From Streptomyces qaidamensis (GTDB lineage: Bacteria; Actinomycetota; Actinomycetes; Streptomycetales; Streptomycetaceae): a stretch of DNA of 64,000 nt. The stretch is from contig NZ_CP015098.1 of assembly GCF_001611795.1 (NCBI RefSeq), forward strand, positions 5,332,001 through 5,396,000, written 5' to 3'. The translations under genes were made by a program, and so were the position numbers. Shown piece after piece: positions 45,787 to 53,928 of the stretch. Position 1 is the stretch's first letter; each line of letters opens with the position of its first letter. A model generated the notes under the pieces. The model saw nothing but the letters and a program-made list of their open reading frames with translations. It was not told the origin of the DNA and ran no database searches.

Positions 45787-46571
45787 AGGACGCCGAGCAG
45801 GAACTGGAAGACCGGCGTCAGGTACTGCAGCAGGCCGATGGTGGACAGGGGCACGCGGATGGCGGCGGCGCCGAAGCAGACCAGGGGGAGCGCGGTGACG
45901 ATGCCGGCCGAGGCGAGCAGCGCCGCGTGCCCCGCGCCCTCGGCCGCGAAGGTGGAGCCGCCCCGCGCGGAGAGCCACACCAGGAAGCCGAGCGCGGGCA
46001 GGAACTGGATCGCCGTCTCCGCGGCCAGCGACTCGATGCCGCCGAGGCCCACCTTCTTCTTCACCAGCCCGTACGTGGCGAAGGAGAACGCCAGGCAGAG
46101 CGAGATCCACGGCGGCTGCCCGTAGCCGATGGTCAGCACGACCACCGCGACGCCGCCGGTCCCGACCGCCGCCCACTGCACCGGCCGCAGCCGCTCCTTC
46201 AGCAGCAGCACGCCCATCGCGATGGTGACCAGCGGGTTGATGAAGTACCCGAGCGAGGCCTCGACGACGTGCCCGGAGTTCACGGACCAGATGTACAGGC
46301 CCCAGTTGACGGTGATGACCGCCGCGGCGACCGTGATCAGCGCCAGCTTGCGCGGCTGCCGCAGCAGCTCACCGGCCCAGGCCCAGCGGCGCAGCACGAG
46401 CAGGGCGGCGCCCACGAAGACCAGCGACCACACCATCCGGTGGGCCAGGATCTCCATCGCGCCGGCCGGCTTCAGCAGGGGCCAGAACAGGGGGACCAGC
46501 CCCCACATCCCGTAGGCCGCGAAGCCGTTCAGCAGTCCTATGTGCCGCTCACCCCTCGGCTTGCCGGTCAC
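45558..46571 (-). CDS. rarD: RarD-type EamA transporter
   Basis: The 337-residue protein has about ten membrane helices and the RarD signatures GLLNGFAAYGMWGLVPLFW, WGLYIWSVNSGHVVEASLGY and GLLQYLTPVFQFLLGVLYF. GTG 46571 is chosen because AAGGAGGGG precedes it. The substrate is unknown; the family exports or imports small metabolites. About 40 C-terminal residues after the last helix overlap the MFS gene antisense. Confidence 0.9.
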   Translation of the reverse strand: MTGKPRGERHIGLLNGFAAYGMWGLVPLFWPLLKPAGAMEILAHRMVWSLVFVGAALLVLRRWAWAGELLRQPRKLALITVAAAVITVNWGLYIWSVNSGHVVEASLGYFINPLVTIAMGVLLLKERLRPVQWAAVGTGGVAVVVLTIGYGQPPWISLCLAFSFATYGLVKKKVGLGGIESLAAETAIQFLPALGFLVWLSARGGSTFAAEGAGHAALLASAGIVTALPLVCFGAAAIRVPLSTIGLLQYLTPVFQFLLGVLYFHEEMPPERWAGFALVWLALTLLTWDALRTARRASRTLTNEISVPSTTRTTGTVSAARNAESVASGPDPVDARP

Positions 46572-46634
46572 GTGCCCCTCCTTCGCGCCTGGCGTGCGTC
46601 CGCGTTCACGACGGTAACGCCGGGCGCCCCCGGC

Positions 46635-46666
46635 TGTCATGCCCGTATCGGCATACGGTCATGACA
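46635..46666. repeat. 32-base near-perfect palindrome
   Basis: TGTCATG-c-CCGTAT-cggc-ATACGG-t-CATGACA is symmetric except for one base pair. It lies 28 bases after the reductase gene stop and 64 bases before the EamA start on the same strand, so it could be a terminator hairpin for the former or an operator for the latter. Confidence 0.6.
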
Positions 46667-46693
46667 GTCCGGGGTGGCGCGGTGAAGCGGGGG

Positions 46694-47548
46694 TCAGCCC
46701 TTGAGGGCCGCTGCGATGGCGTCGGCGAGCGGGGTGGTCGGGCGGCCGGCCAGGCGGGACAGGTCGCCGGTGGAGACGACCAGTTCGCCCTTCTCGATGG
46801 AGGCGTCGACGCCCGCGAGTATCTGCGCGAGCGGCTCGGGCAGACCCGCGCCGGTCAGGATGCCGGCGAGCGCTTCGGGGGAGACGGCGTTGTAGGTGAT
46901 GTCCTTGCCGGTCTGCCGGCTCAGTTCGGCCGCGTACTCGGCGAAGCTCCAGGGGGTGTCGCCGCCCAGCTCGTACGTCTTGTTCTCGTGCCCCTCGCCG
47001 GTCAGCACGGCGACGGCGGCAGCGGCGTAGTCGGCACGCGAGGCGGAGGAGACCTTGCCCTCACCCGCGGCGGCGACGACCGCGTTGTGCTCCAGCACCG
47101 GGGCGAGGTTCTCGGTGTAGTTCTCGTGGTACCAGCCGTTGCGCAGCAGTGCGTAGGGCACGCCGGAGCCCAGCAGGATCTCCTCGGTGCCGCGGTGGTC
47201 GTCGGCCAGCGCGGCGGTCAGGGAGCCGGGGGCGCTGGTGTAGGCGAGCAGGGCGACACCGGCCGCCGCGGCGGCGTCGATGACGACCTTGTGCTGGTGC
47301 ACGCGGCCCTTGTCGAACTCGTTGCCGGAGACGAGGAGCACCTTGTCACCGGCGGAGAACAGGCCGTCGAAGGAGGCGGGGGTGTTGTAGTCGGCGAGGG
47401 CGATCTTCACACCGCGGTCCGCGAAGTCGGCGGCCTTCTCCGCATTGCGCACGACCGCGGTGATCTGCTCGGCGGGGACCTTCTCCAGCAGCTGCTCCAC
47501 GACGTGGCGGCCGAGGTGTCCGGTGGCTCCGGTGACGACGATGCTCAT
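46694..47548 (-). CDS. NmrA/SDR-type NAD(P)H quinone reductase-like protein
   Basis: The 284-residue Rossmann protein begins MSIVVTGATGHLGRHVVEQL, with the GxxGxxG nucleotide site, and resembles QOR2-type NAD(P)H:quinone oxidoreductases. YTSAPG and LLRNGWYHENY are conserved in that group. AAGGAGAG precedes ATG 47548. It is divergent from an HxlR regulator, which probably responds to electrophiles or quinones. Confidence 0.88.
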   Translation of the reverse strand: MSIVVTGATGHLGRHVVEQLLEKVPAEQITAVVRNAEKAADFADRGVKIALADYNTPASFDGLFSAGDKVLLVSGNEFDKGRVHQHKVVIDAAAAAGVALLAYTSAPGSLTAALADDHRGTEEILLGSGVPYALLRNGWYHENYTENLAPVLEHNAVVAAAGEGKVSSASRADYAAAAVAVLTGEGHENKTYELGGDTPWSFAEYAAELSRQTGKDITYNAVSPEALAGILTGAGLPEPLAQILAGVDASIEKGELVVSTGDLSRLAGRPTTPLADAIAAALKG

Positions 47549-47583
47549 GGTGAGGACTCTCCTTGTGGGGTGCGTTGGCACTA

Positions 47584-47639
47584 ACCCTAGGAGATGCGCT
47601 AACTCTTGGAAAGTACCCACTTTGAAGTAAGGTACTGGC
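47584..47639. promoter_or_regulatory. divergent promoters and HxlR operator
   Basis: On the plus strand TTGGAA (47606-47611), 16 bases and TAAGGT (47628-47633) end six bases before ATG 47640. On the minus strand the same hexamer read as TTCCAA is 16 bases from TAGGGT (47589-47584). The dyad AGTACC (47612-47617)/GGTACT (47631-47636), with inner ACTT-TG-AAGT, covers the regulator promoter. Confidence 0.55.
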
Positions 47640-48020
47640 ATGGCGGTAAGTGATAACGAAGCCCTGTGCCCGTACCGGCTGGTCCTGGAGCACGTGACCA
47701 GCCGCTGGGGCGTGCTCGTCCTGATCGAGCTCCTGGACCGCCCGTACCGGTTCAGCGAGCTGCGCCGGGCGATCGGCGCCTACGGCGGCCGGGGCGTCAG
47801 CGAGAAGATGCTCACGCAGACCCTCCAGACCCTGGAGCGGGACGGACTCGTCCACCGCGATGCCAAACCCGTCATCCCGCCGCGCGTCGACTACTCCCTC
47901 ACCGGCCTGGGCCGCGAGGCCGCCGAGCAGGTGCGGGCCCTGTCGCAGTGGACGCACGACCGCATGGACGACGTGGAGAAGGCCCGGCGGACATACGACG
48001 AGACCCGGGCCGCTTCCTAG
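47640..48020 (+). CDS. HxlR family transcriptional regulator (divergent from NmrA-type reductase)
   Basis: The 126-residue winged-helix protein has a single N-terminal cysteine (EALCPYRLVLEHVTSRWG), the site used for redox or electrophile sensing in HypR/QorR-type members. The recognition region is RFSELRRAIGAYGGRGVSEKM. The ATG is at the expected +1 of a TTGGAA/TAAGGT promoter, so the mRNA is probably leaderless. The palindrome over this promoter suggests it represses itself and the quinone reductase gene. It converges with korB. Confidence 0.9.
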   Translation: MAVSDNEALCPYRLVLEHVTSRWGVLVLIELLDRPYRFSELRRAIGAYGGRGVSEKMLTQTLQTLERDGLVHRDAKPVIPPRVDYSLTGLGREAAEQVRALSQWTHDRMDDVEKARRTYDETRAAS

Positions 48021-48051
48021 CGTCCCGGGCCCCGTCGGGTGGCCGGCAAGG

Positions 48052-49131
48052 TCAGCCCACGACCGTCCAGGTGTCGCCGCCCGTCAGCAGCGCGCCCAGG
48101 TCGCCCTTGCCGTGCTGCTCGATCGCGGTGTCCAGCTGGTCGGCCATCTGCGTGTCGTAGACGGGCCGCTCGACGGAGCGCAGGACCCCGATCGGCGTGT
48201 GGTGCAGCGTGTCCGGGTCGGCGAGGCGCGACAGCGCGAACGCCGTGGTCGGGGACGGGGAGTGCGCGTCGTGGACGAGCACCTGGTCCTCGTTGTCCGG
48301 CGTCACCGCGACCACCTTCAGGTCACCGGTCAGCGGGTCCCGCACGACGCCCTTGGCCTGGTCCGCGCCGAAGCGGATCGGCTTGCCGTGCTCCAGGCGG
48401 ATCACGGCGTCCTCGGCCTGCTGCTTGTCCTTGAGGGCGTCGAAGGCGCCGTCGTTGAAGATGTTGCAGTTCTGGTAGATCTCGATCAGCGCCGTGCCCT
48501 GGTGCGCGGAGGCCTGGCGCAGCACCTCGGTGAGGTGCTTGCGGTCGGAGTCGACCGTGCGCGCCACGAACGACGCCTCCGCGCCGATCGCCAGAGACAC
48601 CGGGTTGAACGGCGCGTCCAGCGAGCCCATCGGCGTCGACTTCGTGATCTTCCCGACCTCGGAGGTCGGCGAGTACTGGCCCTTGGTCAGACCGTAGATC
48701 CGGTTGTTGAACAGCAGGATCTTGAGGTTGACGTTGCGCCGCAGCGCGTGGATCAGGTGGTTGCCGCCGATGGACAGCGCGTCGCCGTCACCGGTGACGA
48801 CCCACACCGACAGATCCCGGCGGGAGCTGGCGAGCCCCGTGGCGATGGCGGGGGCGCGGCCGTGGATGGAGTGCATCCCGTACGTGTTCATGTAGTACGG
48901 GAAGCGGGAGGAGCAGCCGATGCCCGAGACGAAGACGATGTTCTCCTTCGCCAGCCCCAGTTCGGGCATGAAACCCTGCACCGCGGCGAGGATGGCGTAG
49001 TCGCCGCAGCCGGGGCACCAGCGCACTTCCTGATCGGACTTGAAGTCCTTCATCGACTGCCTGCCCTCGGCCTTGGGGACGAGGGAGAGCGACTCGACGG
49101 TGCCCGTGCCGTGCGTGGACGTCTCAGCCAT
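48052..49131 (-). CDS. korB: 2-oxoacid:ferredoxin oxidoreductase subunit beta
   Basis: The 359-residue protein binds thiamine diphosphate (GDGDALSIGGNH and NNRIYGLTKGQYSPT). It also has cysteines for a [4Fe-4S] cluster: WCPGCGDYAIL, GIGCSSRFPYY and YQNCNIFNDGAF. With KorA it converts 2-oxoglutarate (or another 2-oxoacid) and CoA to acyl-CoA, CO2 and reduced ferredoxin. ATG 49131 overlaps korA by 8 bases. Position next to a nuo cluster lacking its NADH module suggests a respiratory link. Confidence 0.94.
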   Translation of the reverse strand: MAETSTHGTGTVESLSLVPKAEGRQSMKDFKSDQEVRWCPGCGDYAILAAVQGFMPELGLAKENIVFVSGIGCSSRFPYYMNTYGMHSIHGRAPAIATGLASSRRDLSVWVVTGDGDALSIGGNHLIHALRRNVNLKILLFNNRIYGLTKGQYSPTSEVGKITKSTPMGSLDAPFNPVSLAIGAEASFVARTVDSDRKHLTEVLRQASAHQGTALIEIYQNCNIFNDGAFDALKDKQQAEDAVIRLEHGKPIRFGADQAKGVVRDPLTGDLKVVAVTPDNEDQVLVHDAHSPSPTTAFALSRLADPDTLHHTPIGVLRSVERPVYDTQMADQLDTAIEQHGKGDLGALLTGGDTWTVVG

Positions 49132-51091
49132 CGATGGCCTCCTTCAGAGCCGCGGCGAGCTGCTCCGCCTTGAACGGCATGCCGTTGACCTGGGTGTACG
49201 AGTGGGCGTCGACCAGGTACTTCGCCCGGATGAGCGTGGCGAGCTGCCCGAGGTTCATCTCGGGGATCACCACCTTGTCGTAACGCTCCAGAACGGAACC
49301 CAGATTCCGCGGGAAGGGGTTGAGGTGGCGCAGATGGGCCTGCGCGACGGACTCCCCGGCCCTGCGCAGCCGCCGTACCGCCGCCGTGATCGGCCCGTAC
49401 GTCGAGCCCCATCCCAGGACCAGCGTTTTGGCCTCGTCGGGGCCGCCCCTGCTCGAACCAAGTTGAGAGCTCGGGGAAGGGTCGTCGACCTCGACGTCCG
49501 GGACGTCGATGCCGTCGATCTTCGCCTGCCGGGTGCGCACCATGAAGTCGTGGTTGGCCGGGTCGTAGGAGATGTTGCCCGAGCCGTCCTGCTTCTCGAT
49601 GCCGCCGATCCGGTGCTCCAGGCCCGGCGTGCCCGGGATCGCCCACGGGCGAGCCAGCGTCTGCGGGTCCCGCTTGTACGGCCAGAACACCTCGGAGCCG
49701 TCGTCCAGCGTGTGGTTCGGCCCCTGCGCGAACTGCACCCGCAGGTCCGGCAGCTCCTCGATGTCCGGGATCCGCCACGGCTCGGAGCCGTTGGCCAGGT
49801 AGCCGTCGGACAGCAGGAACACCGGCGTGCGGTACGTCAGCGCGATCCGCGCCGCCTCCAGCGCGGCGTCGAAGCAGTCCGCCGGGGTGCGCGGCGCGAC
49901 CACCGGCACCGGCGCCTCTCCGTTGCGCCCGTACATCGCCTGCAGCAGGTCCGCCTGCTCGGTCTTGGTGGGCAGACCCGTCGAAGGGCCACCGCGCTGG
50001 ATGTCCACGACCAGCAGCGGCAGCTCCAGCGAGACCGCGAGACCGATCGTCTCCGACTTCAGCGCCACACCCGGGCCGCTCGTCGTGGTCACGGCCAGCG
50101 AACCACCGAAGGCCGCGCCCAGCGCGGCCCCGATCCCTGCGATCTCGTCCTCCGCCTGGAAGGTCCGCACGCCGAAGTTCTTGTGTTTGCTCAGCTCGTG
50201 CAGGATGTCCGACGCCGGAGTGATCGGGTACGACCCCAGATACAGCGGCAGATCCGCCTGCCGGCTCGCCGCGACCAGCCCGTACGACAGGGCCAGGTTG
50301 CCCGAGATGTTGCGGTAGACACCCGGCGGGAACGCCGCGGCCGCCGGGGCGACCTCGTAGGAGACGGCGAAGTCCTCCGTCGTCTCGCCGAAGTTCCAGC
50401 CGGCCCGGAACGCCGCGATGTTGGCCGCCGCGATGTCGGGCTTCTTCGCGAACTTCGACTTCAGGAACTTCTCCGTGCCCTCGGTGGGCCGGTGGTACAT
50501 CCAGCTCAGCAGGCCCAGCGCGAACATGTTCTTGCTGCGCTCGGCCTCCTTGCGGCTGAGGTCGAACTCCTTCAGCGCCTCGACCGTGAGCGTGGTCAGC
50601 GGCACGGGGTGCACCTGGTAGCCGTCCAGCGACCCGTCCTCCAGCGGGGACGTCCCGTAGCCGACCTTCTGCATCGCCCGCTTGGTGAACTCGTCCGTGT
50701 TGACGATCACCTCGGCGCCGCGCGGCAGATCGCCGATGTTCGCCTTCAGCGCCGCCGGGTTCATCGCCACCAGCACGTTCGGCGCGTCACCGGGCGTGAG
50801 GATGTCGTGGTCGGCGAAGTGCAACTGGAAGGACGACACACCCGGCAGGGTCCCGGCGGGCGCCCTGATCTCGGCCGGGAAGTTCGGCAGCGTCGACAGG
50901 TCGTTGCCGAACGACGCGGTCTCCGAGGTGAAACGGTCACCGGTGAGCTGCATACCGTCACCCGAGTCCCCCGCGAACCTGATGATCACCCGGTCGAGGC
51001 GACGGACATCCTTCGCGCCCGCCGCTTTGCGCTGCTCTCCTACGACTGCTCCGTCGGCCTGCTCCGCTGGGCTACTGACCTGGCTGGTCAC
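49124..51091 (-). CDS. korA: 2-oxoacid:ferredoxin oxidoreductase subunit alpha (gamma-alpha fusion)
   Basis: The 655-residue protein joins a gamma domain (about 30-230, FAGDSGDGMQLTGDRF) and an alpha/pyrimidine-binding domain (about 265-655, SYPITPASDILHEL and EDEIAGIGAALGAAFGG). This is the usual KorA architecture in actinobacteria. GTG 51091 follows GGAGG. It is the first gene of a two-gene minus-strand operon with korB. ACCCTA at 51156-51161 reads TAGGGT on the minus strand and is a possible -10 box. Confidence 0.94.
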   Translation of the reverse strand: MTSQVSSPAEQADGAVVGEQRKAAGAKDVRRLDRVIIRFAGDSGDGMQLTGDRFTSETASFGNDLSTLPNFPAEIRAPAGTLPGVSSFQLHFADHDILTPGDAPNVLVAMNPAALKANIGDLPRGAEVIVNTDEFTKRAMQKVGYGTSPLEDGSLDGYQVHPVPLTTLTVEALKEFDLSRKEAERSKNMFALGLLSWMYHRPTEGTEKFLKSKFAKKPDIAAANIAAFRAGWNFGETTEDFAVSYEVAPAAAAFPPGVYRNISGNLALSYGLVAASRQADLPLYLGSYPITPASDILHELSKHKNFGVRTFQAEDEIAGIGAALGAAFGGSLAVTTTSGPGVALKSETIGLAVSLELPLLVVDIQRGGPSTGLPTKTEQADLLQAMYGRNGEAPVPVVAPRTPADCFDAALEAARIALTYRTPVFLLSDGYLANGSEPWRIPDIEELPDLRVQFAQGPNHTLDDGSEVFWPYKRDPQTLARPWAIPGTPGLEHRIGGIEKQDGSGNISYDPANHDFMVRTRQAKIDGIDVPDVEVDDPSPSSQLGSSRGGPDEAKTLVLGWGSTYGPITAAVRRLRRAGESVAQAHLRHLNPFPRNLGSVLERYDKVVIPEMNLGQLATLIRAKYLVDAHSYTQVNGMPFKAEQLAAALKEAIDG

Positions 51092-51245
51092 TGAACTGGA
51101 CCTCCCTCGAGGACGCTGTCCGGGACAGGCCTTCCCGCAGGCCCTCCCAGGATCAACCCTACGACCGCAGGGGTCGCCTTCTTCGTGTCATTCGCATCTT
51201 GGACACGACTTTGGGATGATCATGCGTCCGGCTATGTCCTGGTCT

Positions 51246-51259
51246 CCCGCGTCAGCGGG
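51246..51259 (-). terminator. short hairpin after the response regulator gene
   Basis: CCCGC-gtca-GCGGG is a 5-bp stem eight bases beyond the stop codon on the minus strand. The stem is short, so the call is weak. Confidence 0.35.
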
Positions 51260-51266
51260 TGAAACA

Positions 51267-51938
51267 TCACGACTTGAGATGTGTGAGCACGGCCAGCACC
51301 CTGCGATGGTCCCCCTCGCTCGGGGACAGCCCCAGCTTCAGGAAGATGTTGCTGACGTGCTTCTCGACCGCCCCGTCGCTGACCACGAGCTGCCGCGCGA
51401 TCGCCGAGTTCGTCCGCCCCTCGGCCATCAGACCCAGCACCTCACGCTCCCGCGGGGTGAGCCCCGCCAGCACGTCCTGCTTACGGCTGCGGCCCAGCAG
51501 CTGCGCGACCACCTCCGGGTCGAGCGCCGTACCGCCCTCCGCCACCCGCACCACCGCGTCCACGAACTCCCGCACCTCGGCCACCCGGTCCTTCAGCAGG
51601 TAGCCCACACCCCGGCTGGAACCGGCGAGCAGCTCCGTGGCGTAGCGCTCCTCCACGTACTGCGACAGCACCAGCACCCCGAGCCCCGGGTGCGCCTTGC
51701 GCAGCTGCACCGCCGCCCGCACTCCCTCGTCGGTGTGCGTCGGCGGCATCCGCACGTCCGCCACGACCACGTCCGGCAGCTCGCCCTGCGCGTCCAGCTC
51801 CGTGATCGTCTTGATCAGCGCCTCACCGTCACCGACACCGGCGACGACGTCGTGCCCGCGGTCTGTCAGCAGCCGGGTCAGGCCCTCCCTGAGCAGCACT
51901 GAATCCTCGGCGATGACCACCCGCACCCTGTCCTCCAC
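51267..51938 (-). CDS. NarL/LuxR-type response regulator
   Basis: The 223-residue protein has a receiver domain (about 1-125; VRVVIAEDSVLLREG, phospho-acceptor in VVVADVRMPP) and a LuxR helix-turn-helix (about 155-215; LTPREREVLGLMAEGRTNSAIA). GTG 51938 is preferred over a start 15 codons earlier because the conserved receiver begins at once and a G-rich site precedes it. Two paralogous histidine kinases lie just upstream on the same strand. Confidence 0.92.
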   Translation of the reverse strand: MEDRVRVVIAEDSVLLREGLTRLLTDRGHDVVAGVGDGEALIKTITELDAQGELPDVVVADVRMPPTHTDEGVRAAVQLRKAHPGLGVLVLSQYVEERYATELLAGSSRGVGYLLKDRVAEVREFVDAVVRVAEGGTALDPEVVAQLLGRSRKQDVLAGLTPREREVLGLMAEGRTNSAIARQLVVSDGAVEKHVSNIFLKLGLSPSEGDHRRVLAVLTHLKS

Positions 51939-52091
51939 GATGTCCGGCCCCCCAGAGCCCGATGCCGCCCGTCCGCAGCCCACATCGGCTCCGCGCCCAC
52001 CCGTGCGACGGGTCCAGCATTTCAGGGCCGGGGGGTGAATGGGGCCGGGAGCGGCTTCTTGGCTGGCCGATCGGGTGGTGAGGGAAAGATG

Positions 52092-52114
52092 GGGGGCCAG
52101 GGGCGACGGCCCCC
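52092..52114 (-). terminator. hairpin between kinase and response regulator genes
   Basis: GGGGGCC at 52092-52098 and GGCCCCC at 52108-52114 form a 7-bp GC stem about 40 bases after the kinase stop. A second small stem, CGGCTC-gcag-GAGCCG, is at 52125-52140. They may reduce read-through into the regulator gene. Confidence 0.55.
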
Positions 52115-52153
52115 GGCCCTTTCACGGCTCGCAGGAGCCGGGCCCCGCGGACG

Positions 52154-53515
52154 TCACCGCACGTGCTCCCCCCGCCACGGCAACTCCGCGGTCACCCGGG
52201 TCGGCCCGCCCGCCGGCGAGTCCACCACCAGGATCCCGTCCACCGCGTCGAGCCGGTCCGCCAGCCCCGCGAGACCCGACCCCTCGGAGACGTCGGCCCC
52301 GCCCACACCGTTGTCCACGACCTGCAGCATCAGCCGGTTCTCCGTCCGCCACACCTCGACGCCCGCCCAGGTGGCCCGCGCGTGCTTGCTGACGTTCTGC
52401 AGCAGCTCCGACACCGTGAAGTACGCGATCCCCTCGATGGCCGGCGCCGGCCGCTCCGCCAGGTCGACCTCGACCCGCACCGGCACCGTGCACCGCGACG
52501 CCACCGCCGACAGCGCCGCGTCCAGCCCGCGGTCCGTCAGCACCGCCGGATGGATCCCCCGGGCCAGGTCGCGCAGCTCCTGCAGCGCCGTCTTCACCTC
52601 GCCGTGCGCCTCGTCCACCATCCGCGCGGCCGCCTGCGGATCCTCCTGCAGCTTCTCCTTCGCCAGCCCCAGGTCCATCGCCAGCGCCACCAGCCGGGCC
52701 TGCGCCCCGTCGTGCAGGTCCCGCTCGATGCGCCGCAGGTCGGCCGCGGCCGTGTCCACCACGACCCCCCGGTCCGACTCCAGCTCCACCACCCGCGACG
52801 CCAGCCGCGACGGCCCGAGCAGCCCGTGCACCAGCAGCCGGTCCACCATCGTCAGCGCCCGCACGATCCACGGCGAGGCGATCGTGAACAGCAGCCCCAC
52901 CAGCGCGGTCACCGTGATCTCGAAGGGGTTGTCGAGGTAGATCCGGTGCGTCTCGTCGCCGTACAGCTGGAGCCCCTCCTGACCGGCGTACACCGGGAAC
53001 ACCCAGAACCACAGCGGGTACGTCAGCAGCGCCCAGCCCAGCACCCACACGTTCACCGCGACGACGAACGAGAACACCGCCCAGGGCAGGTGCAGCACCG
53101 CGTACAGCACGGCCCGCCACGAGGCACCGCTCCTGAGGACGGCCCCCATCCACGCCATCGCGCCCGGCTTCGTCATTCGCAGCGGCTCCGGCTCGGCCAC
53201 CTCCAGGCCCAGCAGCCCGCGCGCCCGCATCCGCTCCAGCGCCCCGAAACCGCGGCACCCGGCGAGCCCCGCCGCCAGCACCGGTATGCCGAGGAACGTG
53301 ACCAGCAGCCCCGCCCCCAGCGACACCATCGTGACCGCGTAGGTGAACAGCAGGATGCTCATCGGCAGGCTGAGCAGCACGTGGGTGAGCTCCAGCCAGG
53401 TGCGCAGCTCGACCGGCGCCCGCAGCGCGGCGGGCAGCCGGTACCGCCGTTCGGTGCTCCCCGGGAGCCCGGGCCCGCTGTCGAGCCCGTACCCCTGTCC
53501 GTACTCCGTGGCCAT
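52154..53515 (-). CDS. HisKA_3-type sensor histidine kinase (first paralogue)
   Basis: The 453-residue membrane kinase has a sensor region with helices at about 45-85, 135-175 and 195-220. The dimerisation/phospho-acceptor helix RRIERDLHDGAQ has His at about 267. A C-terminal ATPase domain carries SELLQNVSKHA and DNGVGG. ATG 53515 follows GGAGAAGGAC. It is closely related to the kinase encoded at 53929-55155. It probably phosphorylates the LuxR-type regulator downstream. Confidence 0.92.
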   Translation of the reverse strand: MATEYGQGYGLDSGPGLPGSTERRYRLPAALRAPVELRTWLELTHVLLSLPMSILLFTYAVTMVSLGAGLLVTFLGIPVLAAGLAGCRGFGALERMRARGLLGLEVAEPEPLRMTKPGAMAWMGAVLRSGASWRAVLYAVLHLPWAVFSFVVAVNVWVLGWALLTYPLWFWVFPVYAGQEGLQLYGDETHRIYLDNPFEITVTALVGLLFTIASPWIVRALTMVDRLLVHGLLGPSRLASRVVELESDRGVVVDTAAADLRRIERDLHDGAQARLVALAMDLGLAKEKLQEDPQAAARMVDEAHGEVKTALQELRDLARGIHPAVLTDRGLDAALSAVASRCTVPVRVEVDLAERPAPAIEGIAYFTVSELLQNVSKHARATWAGVEVWRTENRLMLQVVDNGVGGADVSEGSGLAGLADRLDAVDGILVVDSPAGGPTRVTAELPWRGEHVR

Positions 53516-53928
53516 CGGCGCCGTCCTTCTCCTCGTCCCGCGGCTGTGCTCTCGTACCTCCACCCTGCTCCGCCGCAGGTCGGCGGACCATGGAGTCCGT
53601 CGGTGTCTTGGACGGGGGGTTTTCCCTACCGTTCCTCAGGCGCAGCACCTTCTCGTCGCCGGTGGTCAGGCCCTTGAGGCGGTCCCGGATCGCGACCGCC
53701 GCAGGGCCGGGCACCACGAACGGCGCCGCCACCTCACGCGACCCGCCCACCCCTGCCACCCCACCACCGGCATCGAAGACCCTTTCGCCCCGCCCGACGA
53801 GCTCCCCGCGCAAAGGTCATGCATTCGACGGGCGAACTACTGTTCAAGTCGACCGGAAGTCCGTCCACACACCCCGACGGCCAGGCACCGAAGCTCACTC
53901 ACCCTCACGAAAGCGCACTCGTGCACGG
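53516..53928. other. intergenic region between the two kinase genes
   Basis: No convincing gene is seen in these 413 bases. On the minus strand TTGAAC near 53840-53845 could be a -35 element for the downstream kinase, but no good -10 follows. Open frames here are short and lack ribosome sites. Confidence 0.4.

Noticed and set aside
53516..53928. Small gene between the two kinases
   Set aside because: Open frames on both strands lack ribosome sites and read as low-complexity Arg/Pro/Ser sequence.
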